Source of the DNA: Brachionus manjavacas
Taxonomy: Eukaryota; Rotifera; Eurotatoria; Ploima; Brachionidae
Assembly (NCBI GenBank): GCA_019054805.1
Contig: JAHQIY010000009.1
Location: 3,782,001 to 3,846,000 of the forward strand
Reading direction: 5' to 3'
DNA: 64,000 nt
Made by a program: the position numbers and the translations under genes. Below, one piece after another: positions 1-11,700 of the stretch (its first letter is position 1; each line of letters opens with the position of its first letter). The notes below the pieces were generated by a model, which was not told the origin of the DNA, ran no database searches, and saw only the letters and a list, made by a program, of their open reading frames with translations.

Positions 1-457
1 GATGGGTAATTTTTATTTTTTTATTAAAATTTTTATTGAAAAAAAAAAGATAAATAAAACTAAAAATTAAGCTTTTTTTACAAAATCTGTAATACTGGAT
101 TGTTTGGTTTTACATTTTTCTAGTACAATATTTTCAGTATTCAACAAAAAGTCAACAACGTTGGAAAAATCTTCTTTTTTATTTAGAAAAAAATCTTTTA
201 AATCATTGATTCTTTCGATTGCTTCCTTTGAGCTAAAATCTGATTTTTTTGGTTATTTTTTTTAATCTTTTTTCCTAATGCACAAGTGTGAAAGCTTTTT
301 TTTCAAGCTCGTTAAAGGAAGTTTTTTTTCTATATAAACTCGTTCTATCGAAAACATTTTTATATCTTTTTGTATTGCTCGTAATCGGTTCCAGGTAAAA
401 TGTTCGTTATAAAGAGTTTCTCGTTTTATGGGGTCTCGTTATACGGAGGAGCGACTG
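1..457 (-). mobile_element. Internally deleted pogo/Tigger-like DNA transposon, left end outside window
   Basis: On the minus strand a frame at 67-249 reads like the C-terminus of a pogo/Tigger transposase, ending in the family-typical KQSSITDF tail and a stop at 67-69. To its right the element ends at 457 in a terminus starting CAGTCGCTCCTCCG on the minus strand, with TATAACGA-type subterminal repeats, followed by a TA dinucleotide at 458-459, the target used by this superfamily. The catalytic and DNA-binding parts that should lie between the terminus and the C-terminal frame are missing. The other terminus is beyond base 1. Confidence 0.6.
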
Positions 458-500
458 TATGTTGAAATGAAAGAAAACCCATATTTTTCTAAGAAATTAT

Positions 501-799
501 CAGCGTTGTTTAAAAGTCACAAGTCTCAAGTCAAGTCCAAGTCCGGACTTTTTTTTTTCAAAAGTCCGAGCAAAGACTTTAAATTTTTTTATTCAAAAAA
601 AAAGGCCAAGTCCAGGATTTAAAATTTTGAACATTTTGAAGACATTTATGCTAAAATTGCAAGAAAATTCTGATATTTGGCAAATTTTTTGAATTAGACA
701 ACCCAAGAGTATATAAATTTTTTGATATGGAGCCTGATCTAGCAAATTTAAAAAATAATTTGGACTTGGACTTTTTTTTGGAACTTTTAAACAACTCTG
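501..799. mobile_element. hAT-like MITE with perfect 8-bp target duplication
   Basis: A 299-bp element bounded by inverted termini CAGCGTTGTTTAAAAGTC (left) and CAGAGTTGTTTAAAAGTT (right, read inward). It is flanked on both sides by the identical octamer GAAATTAT (493-500 and 800-807), as expected for hAT insertion. The interior repeats AAGTCCAAGTCCGGACTT-like units and poly-T and has no coding potential. Related copies lie at 3582-3879, 3966-4345 and 58720-58886. Confidence 0.85.
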
Positions 800-866
800 G
801 AAATTATATACAATATTGAAATCTTTTGAATTTAAATTTTTTTCTTGGGAAAATTGAAAATTTTGC

Positions 867-1216
867 TCTTGTGAAATTCAGTACAAAATGATAAAAAGAA
901 CAGAAAAAAATGTAAAAAAATTGAACAAATTTTTTTCTAAAGGTCTGAACTTAGTTCTGTAAATGTAACACAGTGAAACATTCAAAGTTGCATCAAATAT
1001 CAAGGTCTGCTAAATTTGCAGAATTAAGCAGAAATTAAAATTCAATATAATCGAGTGTAGTGCATCTTGCAGAAATTTTGCTGATCATCAGAAGACTTTT
1101 ACTGTTGATGCAACTTTGAATGTTGCATTCACAAAACTAATTTTGGACTTTTAGAAAAAAAGTTATTTAATTTTTTTCACACTTTGTTCTGTTTTTTTAT
1201 GCTGAACTTCACAAAA
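867..1216. mobile_element. MITE family B, about 350 bp
   Basis: Inverted termini near 869-905 and 1177-1216 share TTGTGAARTTCAG and an A-rich AAAGAACAG stretch. A second, inner inverted repeat is built from GCAACATTCAAAGTTGCATC-like sequence. A diverged second copy lies at about 14870-15155. Non-coding; ends are approximate. Confidence 0.6.
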
Positions 1217-2890
1217 ACCAAAATTTTTCCTGCAAAAATTTATGTTGAAATTTCTTCTCCTCGTCAATTTTTAATTATGCTTAGCTAATGAACTTTTCCT
1301 ACTTATAAATTTTATTAAAATTATTTTAAATTTGTCTTTTTTTTCCAAATTTCTATTTGATTCATTCATTATTTTAAAATTAAATTTTCACTTTTAAGAG
1401 ACATTTGCTAATGAGTTTACAAACGCCCTTTTTTAAAATAATTTACGAAGAAAAAAATTAAAATTGAAAAGTAAACTTCTATTAAATATTTTGAACGCCT
1501 GATGAGTGCTTGCCTAAATGAATTTAATCATAAGCGGTATTAATAATATCTATTCTAAATGTAAAGTTAAACCATGATTAATTTAAGAATTCTGAAAACA
1601 AGTATGTTTGATCACGTTTTCTAAAAATGTCTAAAATACTCGACTCTGATCTTTAATTGGAGTCCTCACAAGGCCTCATATGATGAGTTTCTTGTTTTTT
1701 GGACTTAAATTTTTAATATCGAAATTTTTTTGTTAACAAAAATTTAAGGGAATTTTTTTAAAGTTTATTTATTTGATTTTTCCAATTTGACTTATTTTAT
1801 TTTCTTGACGATTGTTCAAGCTAGAAAATTTTGTCTGATCATTCAGTTTTCAGAAATTTACTTTGAAGAACCTTTTGGTACAAAATATTTGAGATTCATC
1901 AGAAATAATACAGTCACAATCTTAAAATAAAAATAAAGTACCATATCAGAATTGGTACATTTTTTCAATAGGATTTTATTAACATCTATTATTTAGCAAT
2001 TAGAGATCATACGAATAAAACAATAATTAAAATTCGTCTTTACATATTTTTCAAAAGAATAGACGGTGAAAATTTAAAAATAAAAGAAGACAATTTTTGT
2101 CTAAAGCGATGATAAAAAGCGGATTTTTTTTAACAGTCAAAATCAAGATTTAATGAGAATTTAGATTTGGTGATCATCACCAAATTTTAGATTCAATTTT
2201 GAAAAATTCAGTTCAAGTGGGATTGAATTTTTTTAATTTAAAATGAATTCAAATTGATTGTCTCCCAAATAAAATTAAATATAGAATTAAATTAAGGCTA
2301 CTATTACTTTTGTAATTTGATAAATATTCTTTTGAAGGATATTTTTAATTCAAATAAATAATTTCGCGGCCAAGCTTAACAATGTGAGCATTGTTATTAA
2401 TTTGGTGACAAAAAGAAATTTTTATCTAATAAAATAATTTGTCCATTATTTTATTTCTTCAAACAAACATATAAAAAGTCAAATTTAAGTTAAAGCATAA
2501 TTTAATTTTCATGTTTTCTAATTTTATGAATTTTTTAGTCTTTTTCACCTTTCATGTATTTACCGTATAGATAACATAAAAAAGGATCCTTTTTGCCACT
2601 TAAAGTTTTCTTTGTCAAATTTCTAAGGCGTACTTTTTTTTTCATTTGCCATTGTTTCAATTAACCCTGATTTTTTTTTTCAATTAGCAATATTCTAAAG
2701 TCTTTGCATGTTTTAAAGTTGTAACATCATTTTATTTAATAAACGATAGTTCAATAGAACACAAACGTTTCAAAACTCCTCTGGACAACATTATTTAAAT
2801 CACTTTTTTTTATCAAAAAAACTTTTTTTTTTTTTTAATTGAAATTTTCTCAAAAAAGAGGGTTCAAACGAAGGCTAAGTGCCATTCGGA
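1217..2890. other. AT-rich intergenic sequence, no gene seen
   Basis: No frame with recognisable protein similarity. The only structural item is an almost perfect palindrome at 2165-2185 with core TTTGGTGATCATCACCAAA. Confidence 0.5.
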
Positions 2891-2894
2891 CGCT

Positions 2895-2935
2895 CCCGGG
2901 ATTTACTCCCAAACTATTTTTCAAATAAATAAATA
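2895..2935 (+). repeat. LINE 3' tail of the (AAATA)n family
   Basis: A short hairpin GGGATTTACTCCC is followed by an AAATA repeat. It resembles the ends of the RT-bearing copies at 18781-21075 (minus), 28990-30350 and 36430-37695. No coding sequence is attached, so this is a severely 5'-truncated insertion. Confidence 0.45.
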
Positions 2936-3256
2936 ATCATTTTATTTACAGTACTGCTACGCCATGAGGATTTTATTAAAATATACGCAAAAAAACAACC
3001 TTTTTTGGTAAAGATAGTTCTGAAATTTTGCGTTTATTAAAGCAAAATTGATTGAGATAATCAGGAAATTTTTTCCTTATTTTTTTCCAAGTTCGCTTGT
3101 GAAATCTTTCTGAGTATCTAAAACATATAGGCACCACAAACAATTTTATTACTTATTCGTTCTATTTTTTTATTTTGCAAAAATAATTTAATTTTTTTTA
3201 ACCCTAAAATTTTTATTGTATATTTCTATCAGTATTTTATCTCATTATGTGCAACG

Positions 3257-3350
3257 AGCTACCATAGGCGACCTCTCATGTAGGACGCCTCCGCAAGCTA
3301 GTCTTGCTGTAGCTTTTATATAATAATAATAATAATAATAATAATATAGA
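3257..3350 (+). repeat. Solo LINE 3' tail with three-way-junction fold and (TAA)n end
   Basis: AGCTAC (3257-3262) pairs with GTAGCT (3309-3314). Inside are a 9-bp hairpin with one mismatch (AGGCGACCT / AGGACGCCT) and a GCAAG/CTTGC hairpin. A TAA microsatellite follows. The same architecture occurs at 8993-9073, 17320-17418 (minus) and 45646-45723 (minus). Confidence 0.65.
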
Positions 3351-3581
3351 TGTATTTTTTTTAAAAAAATGTTAAATTTTTTTTTTAAATTTGATTAGGT
3401 GAAAAAGTCTCGAATTAGTAATTCGGCAAAAGCAATTAAGGGTCAATAATTTAAGAAACAAGAATGAAAAAATTATTACCTAAAAATAAAAATAAAATTT
3501 TTTTTTCTAATTTTATAATCGTCAGAATTGTCGTAAATTGAAAATAAACAATAATAATAATATCCAAAGGAAGGTATAGAT

Positions 3582-3879
3582 CAGACTTGTTTTTAAGTCA
3601 CAAGTTTTAATTAAGTCAAGTCATTGACTTAAATTTTTTTTTTAAAGTCAAGTCAATGATTTAATAAATCCATATTTGATACCAATAAAGTAGTTGCTTC
3701 CTAATTCCTGGTCGTTAATCTTGACCTATGTGCTCTGTAAATGTAACCAGATTTAGAAAATAATTCTTTCAACTGGTCCAGATGAAGCAGGTATTGATAA
3801 AAATTTTTATGTCAAGTCATAACTTTGACTTAAATTTTTGTGACTTTGACTTAAAACTGTGACTTATAAACAAGGTTTG
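3582..3879. mobile_element. hAT-like MITE copy
   Basis: A 298-bp relative of the element at 501-799, with termini CAGACTTGTTTTTAAGTCAC and, inverted, CAAACCTTGTTTATAAGTCA. The flanking octamers GTATAGAT and ATTAAGCT match at only about half their positions, so either the duplication has decayed or the ends are slightly different. Nested inside 2950-5034. Confidence 0.7.
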
Positions 3880-3965
3880 ATTAAGCTTTTAGACTGAGAC
3901 GTTTTAAAAAAGTTAAAAGCTGACTGATTTTAAAAAGATTTAGCGATTGATTTGGTGTTATTGTT

Positions 3966-4345
3966 CAGCATTGTTTAAAAGTCCCAAATTTAGGTCCAAG
4001 TACGGACTTGAAAATTTCTTCTTTTTAAAAAAAGTCCTACACTTGTTTGACTTCCATAATAACCACCTGGAACCGAAGAAAGTTCACTTGTCCTTGTTGA
4101 GAGTTAGGCGAAAATTTTTGTGATCTTCCGTTACTGAATAATTACTCTACATAAATGAAACAACAGGAAAGTTTATTTGATTAATTTGTAAAACTGGAGA
4201 ATAAATTGACTTTGGGATCTCGGAACATCGAGTCATCAAGATTAAGACAATTTAATATTTTAAAATAATTTAAGAATTTTCTAGTCATGATATTCATCGT
4301 AAAAAAAAATTCCGGACTAGGACTTGACTTTAGACTTTTTAAGTC
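3966..4345. mobile_element. Degenerate hAT-like MITE copy
   Basis: The left end CAGCATTGTTTAAAAGTCCC matches the family terminus. The right end near 4320-4345 keeps only a GACTTTTTAAGTCC-like remnant. The interior has the family's AAGTCC repeats. Also nested in 2950-5034. Confidence 0.5.
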
Positions 4346-5324
4346 CAATTTAATTCGGAATTATATAGAGATCAATTAGCTGAACATTAATTACCATTAA
4401 TCGCTAAAAAAATTTCAAACAATTTTAAATACATCAAGAAAAAGATTCAAAGAAATCGACCTCTGTGTCGTAATTTTGACTGAAAAGGAAGAGAATAAAA
4501 AAATAAGAAGCAATTATGGCAATATTTGAATTCTTAAAGGGCTTGAGTCCATCTAAATTCAGATCTTATATGAAAAAAATCTTAAAAATTTTATCGTATT
4601 CAAAAAATCTAATTTTTTAGAAAAATTGTCAAATAGTTATTGAATAAAATGGAGATTGATGTTAGTAAAATAAAATTCAAAAATATGCATTTTTTTACCT
4701 TATTAAATTTAACCAGAATTTACATGCAAAATTTTTTAATTTTAAATAGATTTACGAAAATTTACCCATTTTTTTTTTGAATAAAGAAATCTTAAAAATT
4801 GAAAAAATTAATATTTAAAGTGAAATTTTAGAAAAATTAAGAACAAACAAAAATTTTTTTGGTCCTTTAAGAATTTAATTATTTAATTTAATTAAGTGGG
4901 TTAAAATTATACACAAAAATTTAGGAATTTTCATAATTATGCGCTAAAAAACGCAATTTTACAATACTATCTTTACCAAAAAAATATTATTTTTTGCGTA
5001 TATATTCGTAAAATCCTCGTGGCGTAGCAGTACTATTTATTATGCAATAATTAGGTTACCATTGTTATACATTTGGTGATCCATGTCCTTTTTATGTAAC
5101 TAATTTATGATTACATTTTTTCTTGGTCACCAAATAGTGGCTTCATAATGTGGGAGATCCCTGTAGTGCAATCAATTACGCATTTAATAAATGTTGAGTA
5201 TGTTTGAAATTTTTTAATTTGATCATAAATTTTACATTGCTCAAAATTCAGTCTATTGAGAAAGATATCAAAATTAAATCATTAAAATAAACCCAACTAA
5301 ACTTTGAGTTATAAGATGCCGCAA

Positions 5325-5406
5325 ATTACAGAACATGTTTTGGTCTGCTTAAATTGAAACTTGGGTGTTCTTAAATCTTGTTCTTTGTACCAAAATTCAC
5401 AATGCC
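5325..5406 (-). repeat. Fragment of MITE family C
   Basis: Read on the minus strand it begins GGCATTGTGAATTTTGGTAC and carries an AAACATGTTCTG motif, both shared with the copy at 31974-32282. Only one end is seen here. Confidence 0.45.
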
Positions 5407-5591
5407 CCGGTTTTCTATTTTTTTATTTTTAGAACACTTTTTACTTTTATTCTGTCTATGATACTTAAGTAATACTATTTTAAGCCTAGCTCATGGCTGA
5501 TGTTTTTTTTTTCAAAAAATGTTTGTGAAAATATTTGAGCTGAAAATTCTTCGAGTCAAACAGCTGATGAATTTGAAGTGCGCATATGTGA

Positions 5592-5729
5592 TTATGAAAA
5601 TTGACGACAATGATGATGTGGTCTCTACTAGAAAAAGTCTGTCTGCACAGCTAAAACGCTTGTTTTATTTGCGAACTTAAAAATAACAAAATTATTCTCT
5701 ATTGACTCACTTGTAATTACGAAATAGAT
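5592..5729. repeat. 138-bp direct repeat, left copy
   Basis: About 95% identical, by eye, to 6259-6396 in the same orientation. The pair exactly brackets a 5'-truncated LINE fragment (5730-6258) whose poly(A) side abuts this copy. The simplest reading is an unusually long target-site duplication. Confidence 0.8.
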
Positions 5730-6258
5730 TTTTTTTTTTGAAAAAATAATTTTGGAGATTAACTCTAGGGCGGTTCCGAATCGTGTAGACACTATTTTCA
5801 GCCCTCTTTTTAGGAAATAAAAAAGTTTAATTGAGAAACATTTTAAAGCGAGTCTTAAGGAGTCTTATATTTTGTTTGATTTGAGGTTTTTTTCGAGTAT
5901 TCGAGTTTCTTTTGCAATTAAGTCGAGGTTTTTTTTTCGATTTTCTCAATTTTAAAAATAGCGTGTTAGCTCTATCGTCGATTTTTTCCATTTTTAGAGT
6001 CTTATGTATAGTTTCAATGCTTGTTTTTATCGGGAAAATTTTAATGATTCGAAAAATTCTGTTTTGAAAAATTTGAAGGTCTTGTAGAATTTTTTGTGTT
6101 CCGGTTTGAAGAATAACGATCTTATGAGAGACTTATATAGCATTTTATTTATGTTGAGTGATGACTTCTATTTGAGCACTTAAATTTTTAATTAATAATT
6201 TATTCTGAATTAATATAATATTTTTTTTTCTGAAAAATGTGCGGAGAATTTTCAAATG
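5730..6258 (-). pseudogene. 5'-truncated LINE reverse transcriptase C-terminal fragment
   Basis: On the minus strand a frame around 6100-5890 reads RIFRIIKIFPIKTSIETIHK and continues KTLKMEKIDDRANTLFLKL, the typical post-polymerase region of Jockey/CR1-group LINE ORF2 proteins. Just upstream is LNINKMLYKSLIRSLF, matching the usual thumb motif. Frameshifts and stops interrupt it. The left side is a run of T, the element's poly(A). It lies 0.7-1.2 kb upstream of the phosphatase start codon. Confidence 0.6.
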
Positions 6259-6396
6259 TTATGAAAATTGACGACAATGATGATGTGGTGGCTACTAGTA
6301 AAAGTCTGTCTGCACAACAAAAACGCTTGTTTTATTTGCGAACTTAAAAATAACAAAATTATTCTCAATTGACTCACTTGTAATTACGAAATAGAT
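6259..6396. repeat. 138-bp direct repeat, right copy
   Basis: Partner of 5592-5729. The few differences are scattered substitutions such as the trinucleotide after GATGATGTGG and single changes near CACAGCTAAAAC. Confidence 0.8.
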
Positions 6397-6956
6397 AATG
6401 CGCGTATAAAAGTAAAGTAACATTTACAAAAATAAATCAAACAAGCGCCATTTATTATGATTCTTTCTAAATTACACTTCAAAAGCACACACACACACTC
6501 TCTCTCTCTCTTACTCTCTCTAGCTCTGTCAGCAACCATGGGATCGAATCTTAAACTACAAGATCTCTCTCTTTCTCTCTCTCTCTCGCTCTGTGTGTTA
6601 GTCTCATGTAATTTTTATTTTTTTCAAAAAAAATAATAATCATAATAAATTATTACAACAATGGAGAAATAAAGAAAATTTTTGATCAAAGCTTTAAAGC
6701 AATCTTTGAAATTTTAAAAGAAGTGTTTGTTATTTGCTTGAAACAAAATAAAAAAAAAAAAAACAACATCAACCAGCGCCACTGCTGCTACTGCCAGTCA
6801 CAGCTAATTAATTCATTAGCAAACAAAAAAAAATGAATAAACAAATTGACAAAACGACTAATAATTAATTGTTTTAATTGTTTAGTTTAGATAATCATCA
6901 TCATCATCTTCATCATCATAATCATCACCACCAGCATAGCCAATTGGAATAAATAA
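6397..6956 (+). promoter_or_regulatory. Probable 5' flank and leader of the phosphatase gene, rich in microsatellites
   Basis: It contains CA/CT tracts at about 6480-6522, a second CT tract at 6562-6592, and a CAT/ATC tract at 6896-6935 just before the start codon. No TATA box or initiator can be assigned with confidence. The upstream ATG at 6538-6540 (ATGGGATCG) is followed by stops, so the ATG at 6957 is preferred. Confidence 0.35.
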
Positions 6957-8711
6957 ATGGGTTCGTTTTTAGAAAAGCCGAAAACGGATAAGAGCAACGA
7001 GAGCGGCGAGGGCAACGAGCTGCGGTACGGCGTGGCGGCCATGCAGGGCTGGCGCATCGACATGGAGGACTCTCACTCGTCGGTGGTGTCGGTGGCGCGC
7101 GACGGCCTCGACGCCTGCTCCTTTTTCGCCGTGTTCGACGGACACGCCGGCGCCACCGTCAGCAAACGCTCATCCCAGCAACTTCTCAACTGCATTCTGG
7201 ACGCCGACAAGCACCTGTTCGGCCAACTAGCCCACTTGTACAAAAGCCCGCACGCCGACCACCCCAGCCCTTGCTCGTCCGTCTCAAACAGTGTAAATAG
7301 CCAGCAAGAATCGGACAAGCTGAGCGGCGACGAGCTCGACGAACGCTTGAGGGCAGCGATCCGCGCCGGCTTCCTCAATCTGGACGAAGAGCTGCGGCGC
7401 TCGCTCGAGGCCGACAAGTCCGGCTCGACCGCGGTCGCCTGCCTCGTCACGCCGTCGCACATCTACCTGATCAACTGCGGCGACTCCCGAGCCATCTTGG
7501 TCAGCAACAATCAGATCGTGCTGGGCACCAGCGATCACAAGCCGATAAACCCGGGCGAACGCGAGCGCATTCAGAACGCCGGCGGCTCGGTCATGATCCA
7601 GCGCGTGAACGGCTCGCTCGCCGTCTCCCGCGCCCTCGGCGACTACGAGTACAAGAACGTGGAGGGCAAGGGCCCGTGCGAGCAGCTGGTGTCGCCCGAG
7701 CCCGAGATATACTCGCGAGCGCGCACCGCCCAAGACGAGTTCATTGTGCTGGCCTGCGACGGCATTTGGGACGTCATGACCAACGAAGACCTAAAGGAGT
7801 ACGTGCACTCGCGCCTCAAGGTCACCAGCGATCTCGTCAAAATTAGCAATGAAATACTGGACATGTGTTTGAACAAGGTAATTTGGCCCATGGGTCATTT
7901 TTTTGTCTGCTTGTGCTAATTTTGTTGTCGCGCAGGGAAGTAGGGACAATATGAGTCTCATAATTGTGGCGTTGGCTGGCGCGCCTGTCATCACACAGGA
8001 AGAAGTCGACAGAGACAACTCTTGCAACGAAAAAATAGAAAACAAAGTTAAAGGTATGTACTAGGTTGATTTGTTTTTATGTTTTTTTTGTTTCGCCGTT
8101 TTTTATTTTTATTTATGATGGTGTTGTCTTTTTCTCAATGTGTCCTTGGCATGATGTGAATGTTGTTCGGTTTCATTTTTGACCAAACATGCATTTGAAA
8201 AGAAATCTCTTTTTTAATTTCATTTTTGGATTTTTTGAGAAATTTTGATTGCTAAATAATGTGGCACAATCATTGAAATTTTTCCGTAATTATTATTTAT
8301 TTTCGTTTTGCCCCAAAAATGGACAATAAAAAAAGTATTCCTTTCAGATAAAATAAAAAACTTAAACTATTCTTTGACATCCCTTTTTTTTCCAGAAATA
8401 TAAAAAAAGAAATTTTTAAGAAAATTATTATGTATTTAATACTTGAAGCACCCTCGATGTCATTTTGACATATTTCCAGTTTTATTCATCAAAATATAAA
8501 GTAAATTAAAGCTGAAAATTTATAAACAAGGTTTTTTGTTGTTCTTATCCAAAATTAAATCCTATACTTTTTTTAGACATTTTATTTCAAGATAAGTTGA
8601 CCAATATAAAAAAAAAAAAAAAAAAATAAAGAAAAAAAAATAAATAAATGCTGTAATACATGTAACAATCTATTAAAATTTAAGTCTTCTTAACATTCAT
8701 TTTATTTAGCT

Positions 8712-8744
<33 letters not shown>

Positions 8745-11700
8745 CATATAATCAATAATCAATTGTAACTAACCTATTTATGTAATTAATCATCTCTTAG
8801 TTTTTTATACTATTGAACCATTATTTAATTCATTTTTTATTTATTTCTTATTCATGACTAATTTTTTGAATTACTTTTAATCTACTTAATCACATTAATC
8901 TGTATAATCTCTCGTATTCGGCTTGTACCTCAGTTTCGTCTCTGTTACTTTCATTGTAGTTCCTTAATTAATCTCTCGATTTTTGCGCAATTAGCTACCA
9001 TAGATGGCTTCCGAGTAAGCCATCTCCGCAAGCTCGCTTGCTGTAGCTTTTTATTATTATTATTATTATTAATATACTGAAAAGCATTAAAAATTAAAAG
9101 GAATGTTCAAGATTTTTGAATTTTTCATCCAATTTTTAAGATAGCTTAGAATGAGTCCAAAACGATTTGAAAGCAAAAATCTTTGTTTTAAATCTATTTT
9201 AAAAAAGTTAAATAAAATAACTCCCAATTTGATAGATAACATTGAAGATGTGTCAAAATGACATCGCCGATGCTTTTGAGTATAAAAAATTTACTAATAG
9301 TTAGGATAAGAGTTTTGTTTGATGATCTCAAAACCTTCATAAACTTCTTCTAGAGGAATTAGAGCTATTGAACTAAAAAGATCTGAACTCATCTTTGTTA
9401 TAATTATAATATTTTTTTAAACCAACGCCGACTGCTCGTCTAAAAATGGCCTGCTTTAGTTCCAAATATACACGCTTTTTCAAAGTCAACCATTATTGAC
9501 TTGGGATTTAGGTCGACATTTTGATTTATTGCTAAATTTTTTAAAAAATTAAAAATTTCACTTTATGTTTTTTTAGAGCCATATCATTACATAGAAAATT
9601 TACATTTAAAAGTGACAAATTTTTTGTCCGAAATTGATACATAGAAAAATTCACATACAAAATTGAAGGCTTAAATTTTTTGGGGGTGGCAAAATTAACT
9701 AAAAGTGGTGACTAATTTAATCTATTTTAGCTGACAATAAAAAACTAATTATTCTGACAAAAAAACTAAACGACTGACAAATATATATATATTGAGATGA
9801 CTATTTAATAATTTTGCACTGACATAAATTTTATTCATTTTTATTTAGTTCGACTTGAGTGGAAATCAAAAGTAATGATCCTATGCTTCACAAGGAGTGA
9901 ATAAGGAAATAAAAAGAAAGCTATTTAGTAATTTAATTTAAGGAATGAACTTAAATTGTGACGTTTTCTCATAGTTGACTCTAGCTTGATGATGAGATTT
10001 GGACAAAACAGTTTGTCATAATCGTCTGGAGCTTCCTTCTGATTTTGGTGCAATAGTTCAAGATTTTGATTTTAATTGTGACCTCAAAATCATTAATTTG
10101 TTGTAAAAATAATTAATTAGCCAAAAAATTATTTTTGTCACTCAAATAATTACTTTATCAGTCGATGATTTTATTTGTCATCATATGTAGTTTTTTAGTC
10201 AGTAGATTTAGTCTTTTTTGTCAGTCCATTAATTGATGGCCAAAATTGAATTTGAATAGAGATAAGTTTCTTGTTAATTTAAATTCGATTTTTTTTTTAC
10301 TTCTATAATTTTTGAAAAAAATTTCTCTTATAATATTTTCAAATATCTAGCTTAAGAAAACTTAAATGGAGATTTTTATTTAAAAATCCTAAATTAAATG
10401 CTTCCTCGCCGAAGAGACAATTCCATTGTTTCCAATTAAATATTGGAACTTAAGAACACAAAAGAAGGCATTGTGAATTTTGGAACAAAAACAAAAACAA
10501 AAGCTTTAAATTAAAATAATTTTTTTTTTGGTCAAAATTTTACCAGCAAATAACCTGCAACATTTTTTTTTTAATTTTCAAGAGATCAAAGAGAAAAAAA
10601 AAGAGATGAAATTTATATAAACAAAATAAAAGTAAACAATATTTAGAATTTCTAGATAAATTAAAAGGAATCATGTGATACTAATTTTTATTTATTTTAT
10701 GATGTAAAAGCTTTTGACCAAAAAATATTATATTTTTTTCAATGTCAATTCTTCTATGTAATAAATTTCGGACAAAAAATAATAATGTCAATTTTTCTAT
10801 GTTATTTTTTTCTTATTAATGCCGTTTTTTTTAGTACGCTTTTGAGCAAGAACAAAAAAAACAGATGGAAATATAACTTTTTCGTTTAAATTTCACAGTA
10901 GCCCATGAATTGTAAACAACTTTAATTCTTAATGGAGCTCATGTGAATGTTCCATCTATGAACCAATGTTATGCTTCACTAAGAATCTTCAGACACTCAT
11001 TATCAACAAAAATTAATTTGTCAAAACGAGATAACTTTGTTTATTTTTTTGATCAAAATTTATGTAAAATAACAGTTAAGAAGGGCTTGATTTTTTTCTT
11101 ATTCTCTATTTTGATGTGAACGGTAAAAAAATGGAGTAGAATTATGATTTAGAAGCGATTTTTTTGTCGGCTAAATTATTTGATGAAATGATAAACTTTT
11201 CAATTACGTGATCTTTTCACTTTTGATAGGCACTAAATTTCTTCTTGACCAAATAATTATCAAATTCTTCGCCAAAAAAATCATCAAAAAAATATTAAAA
11301 AATGAACCAAATAAATATATTTTTCACCAAAACAATTTTATTTCACCAAAAAAAATATTATTTTTTCACCAAATTTATTAATTGTTTTAAACCAAAAAAT
11401 ATTTATTTCAACCAAAATAATAGTTTTTATCACCAATAATAATACATATCAAACCAAAAATAATTACTGAATTATCAAGGCTTGTTTTGCCTTTGCAGGT
11501 CTTCCAGGTTTTCTTTTTTCGCCGATAGGAATATTTTTCGTTAATAATGGTATTTCACATTCAGGAATATTAAGAATTTTTGATATACCAATTAAGTGCT
11601 TGCAAATGTTATTCTTGATGTACCATTTACATGAACATTTTCCGTTTATGAAATCGACTAAATCGGGTACTATGACATATAGTAAAGGTTCGTGCTGTTT

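Larger units (their letters stand above)
2950..5034. mobile_element. DNA transposon with about 95-bp terminal inverted repeats, containing nested insertions
   Basis: The left end (from 2950) and right end (to 5034) are inverted copies starting AGTACTGCTACGCCA and staying alignable for about 95 bp. They share GAGGATTTTA, TATACGCAAAAAA, TTTTTTGGTAAAGATAGT and a GCGTTT block. No transposase frame is left. Inside sit a LINE tail (3257-3350) and two hAT-like MITEs (3582-3879, 3966-4345), so this element is older than those. The target duplication is unclear; ATTTA-like flanks are possible. Confidence 0.7.

Noticed and set aside
428..622. 64-codon plus frame
   Set aside because: It crosses a pogo-like terminus and the left end of a hAT-like MITE; purely repeat sequence.
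2165..2185. Palindrome as a restriction or operator site
   Set aside because: Single occurrence in intergenic AT-rich DNA with no neighbouring gene or repeat context.
3257..3314. tRNA-like or tRNA-derived SINE interpretation of the folded LINE tails
   Set aside because: No A/B box promoter, no anticodon-type arm and no CCA; the folds follow ORF2 stops or poly-repeat tails, so they are LINE 3' ends.
3319..3349. CRISPR-like or regulatory array from TAA repeats
   Set aside because: A simple microsatellite at a LINE tail, with no spacers.
5592..6396. LTR retrotransposon (138-bp direct repeats as LTRs)
   Set aside because: The enclosed sequence is a LINE RT C-terminus with poly(A) abutting one repeat; there are no primer-binding site, polypurine tract or TG...CA ends.
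6957..7877. Bacterial contamination or horizontal transfer, suggested by the GC-rich exon
   Set aside because: The exon is spliced to AT-rich exons in correct phase and the protein is an animal-type PPM1 with its specific C-terminal tail.
7073..7891. Three long minus-strand open frames (129, 149 and 82 codons) over the phosphatase exon
   Set aside because: They are antisense shadows of a GC-rich coding exon; composition is Arg/Ala/Ser-rich with no motif, and the plus strand is clearly PP2C.
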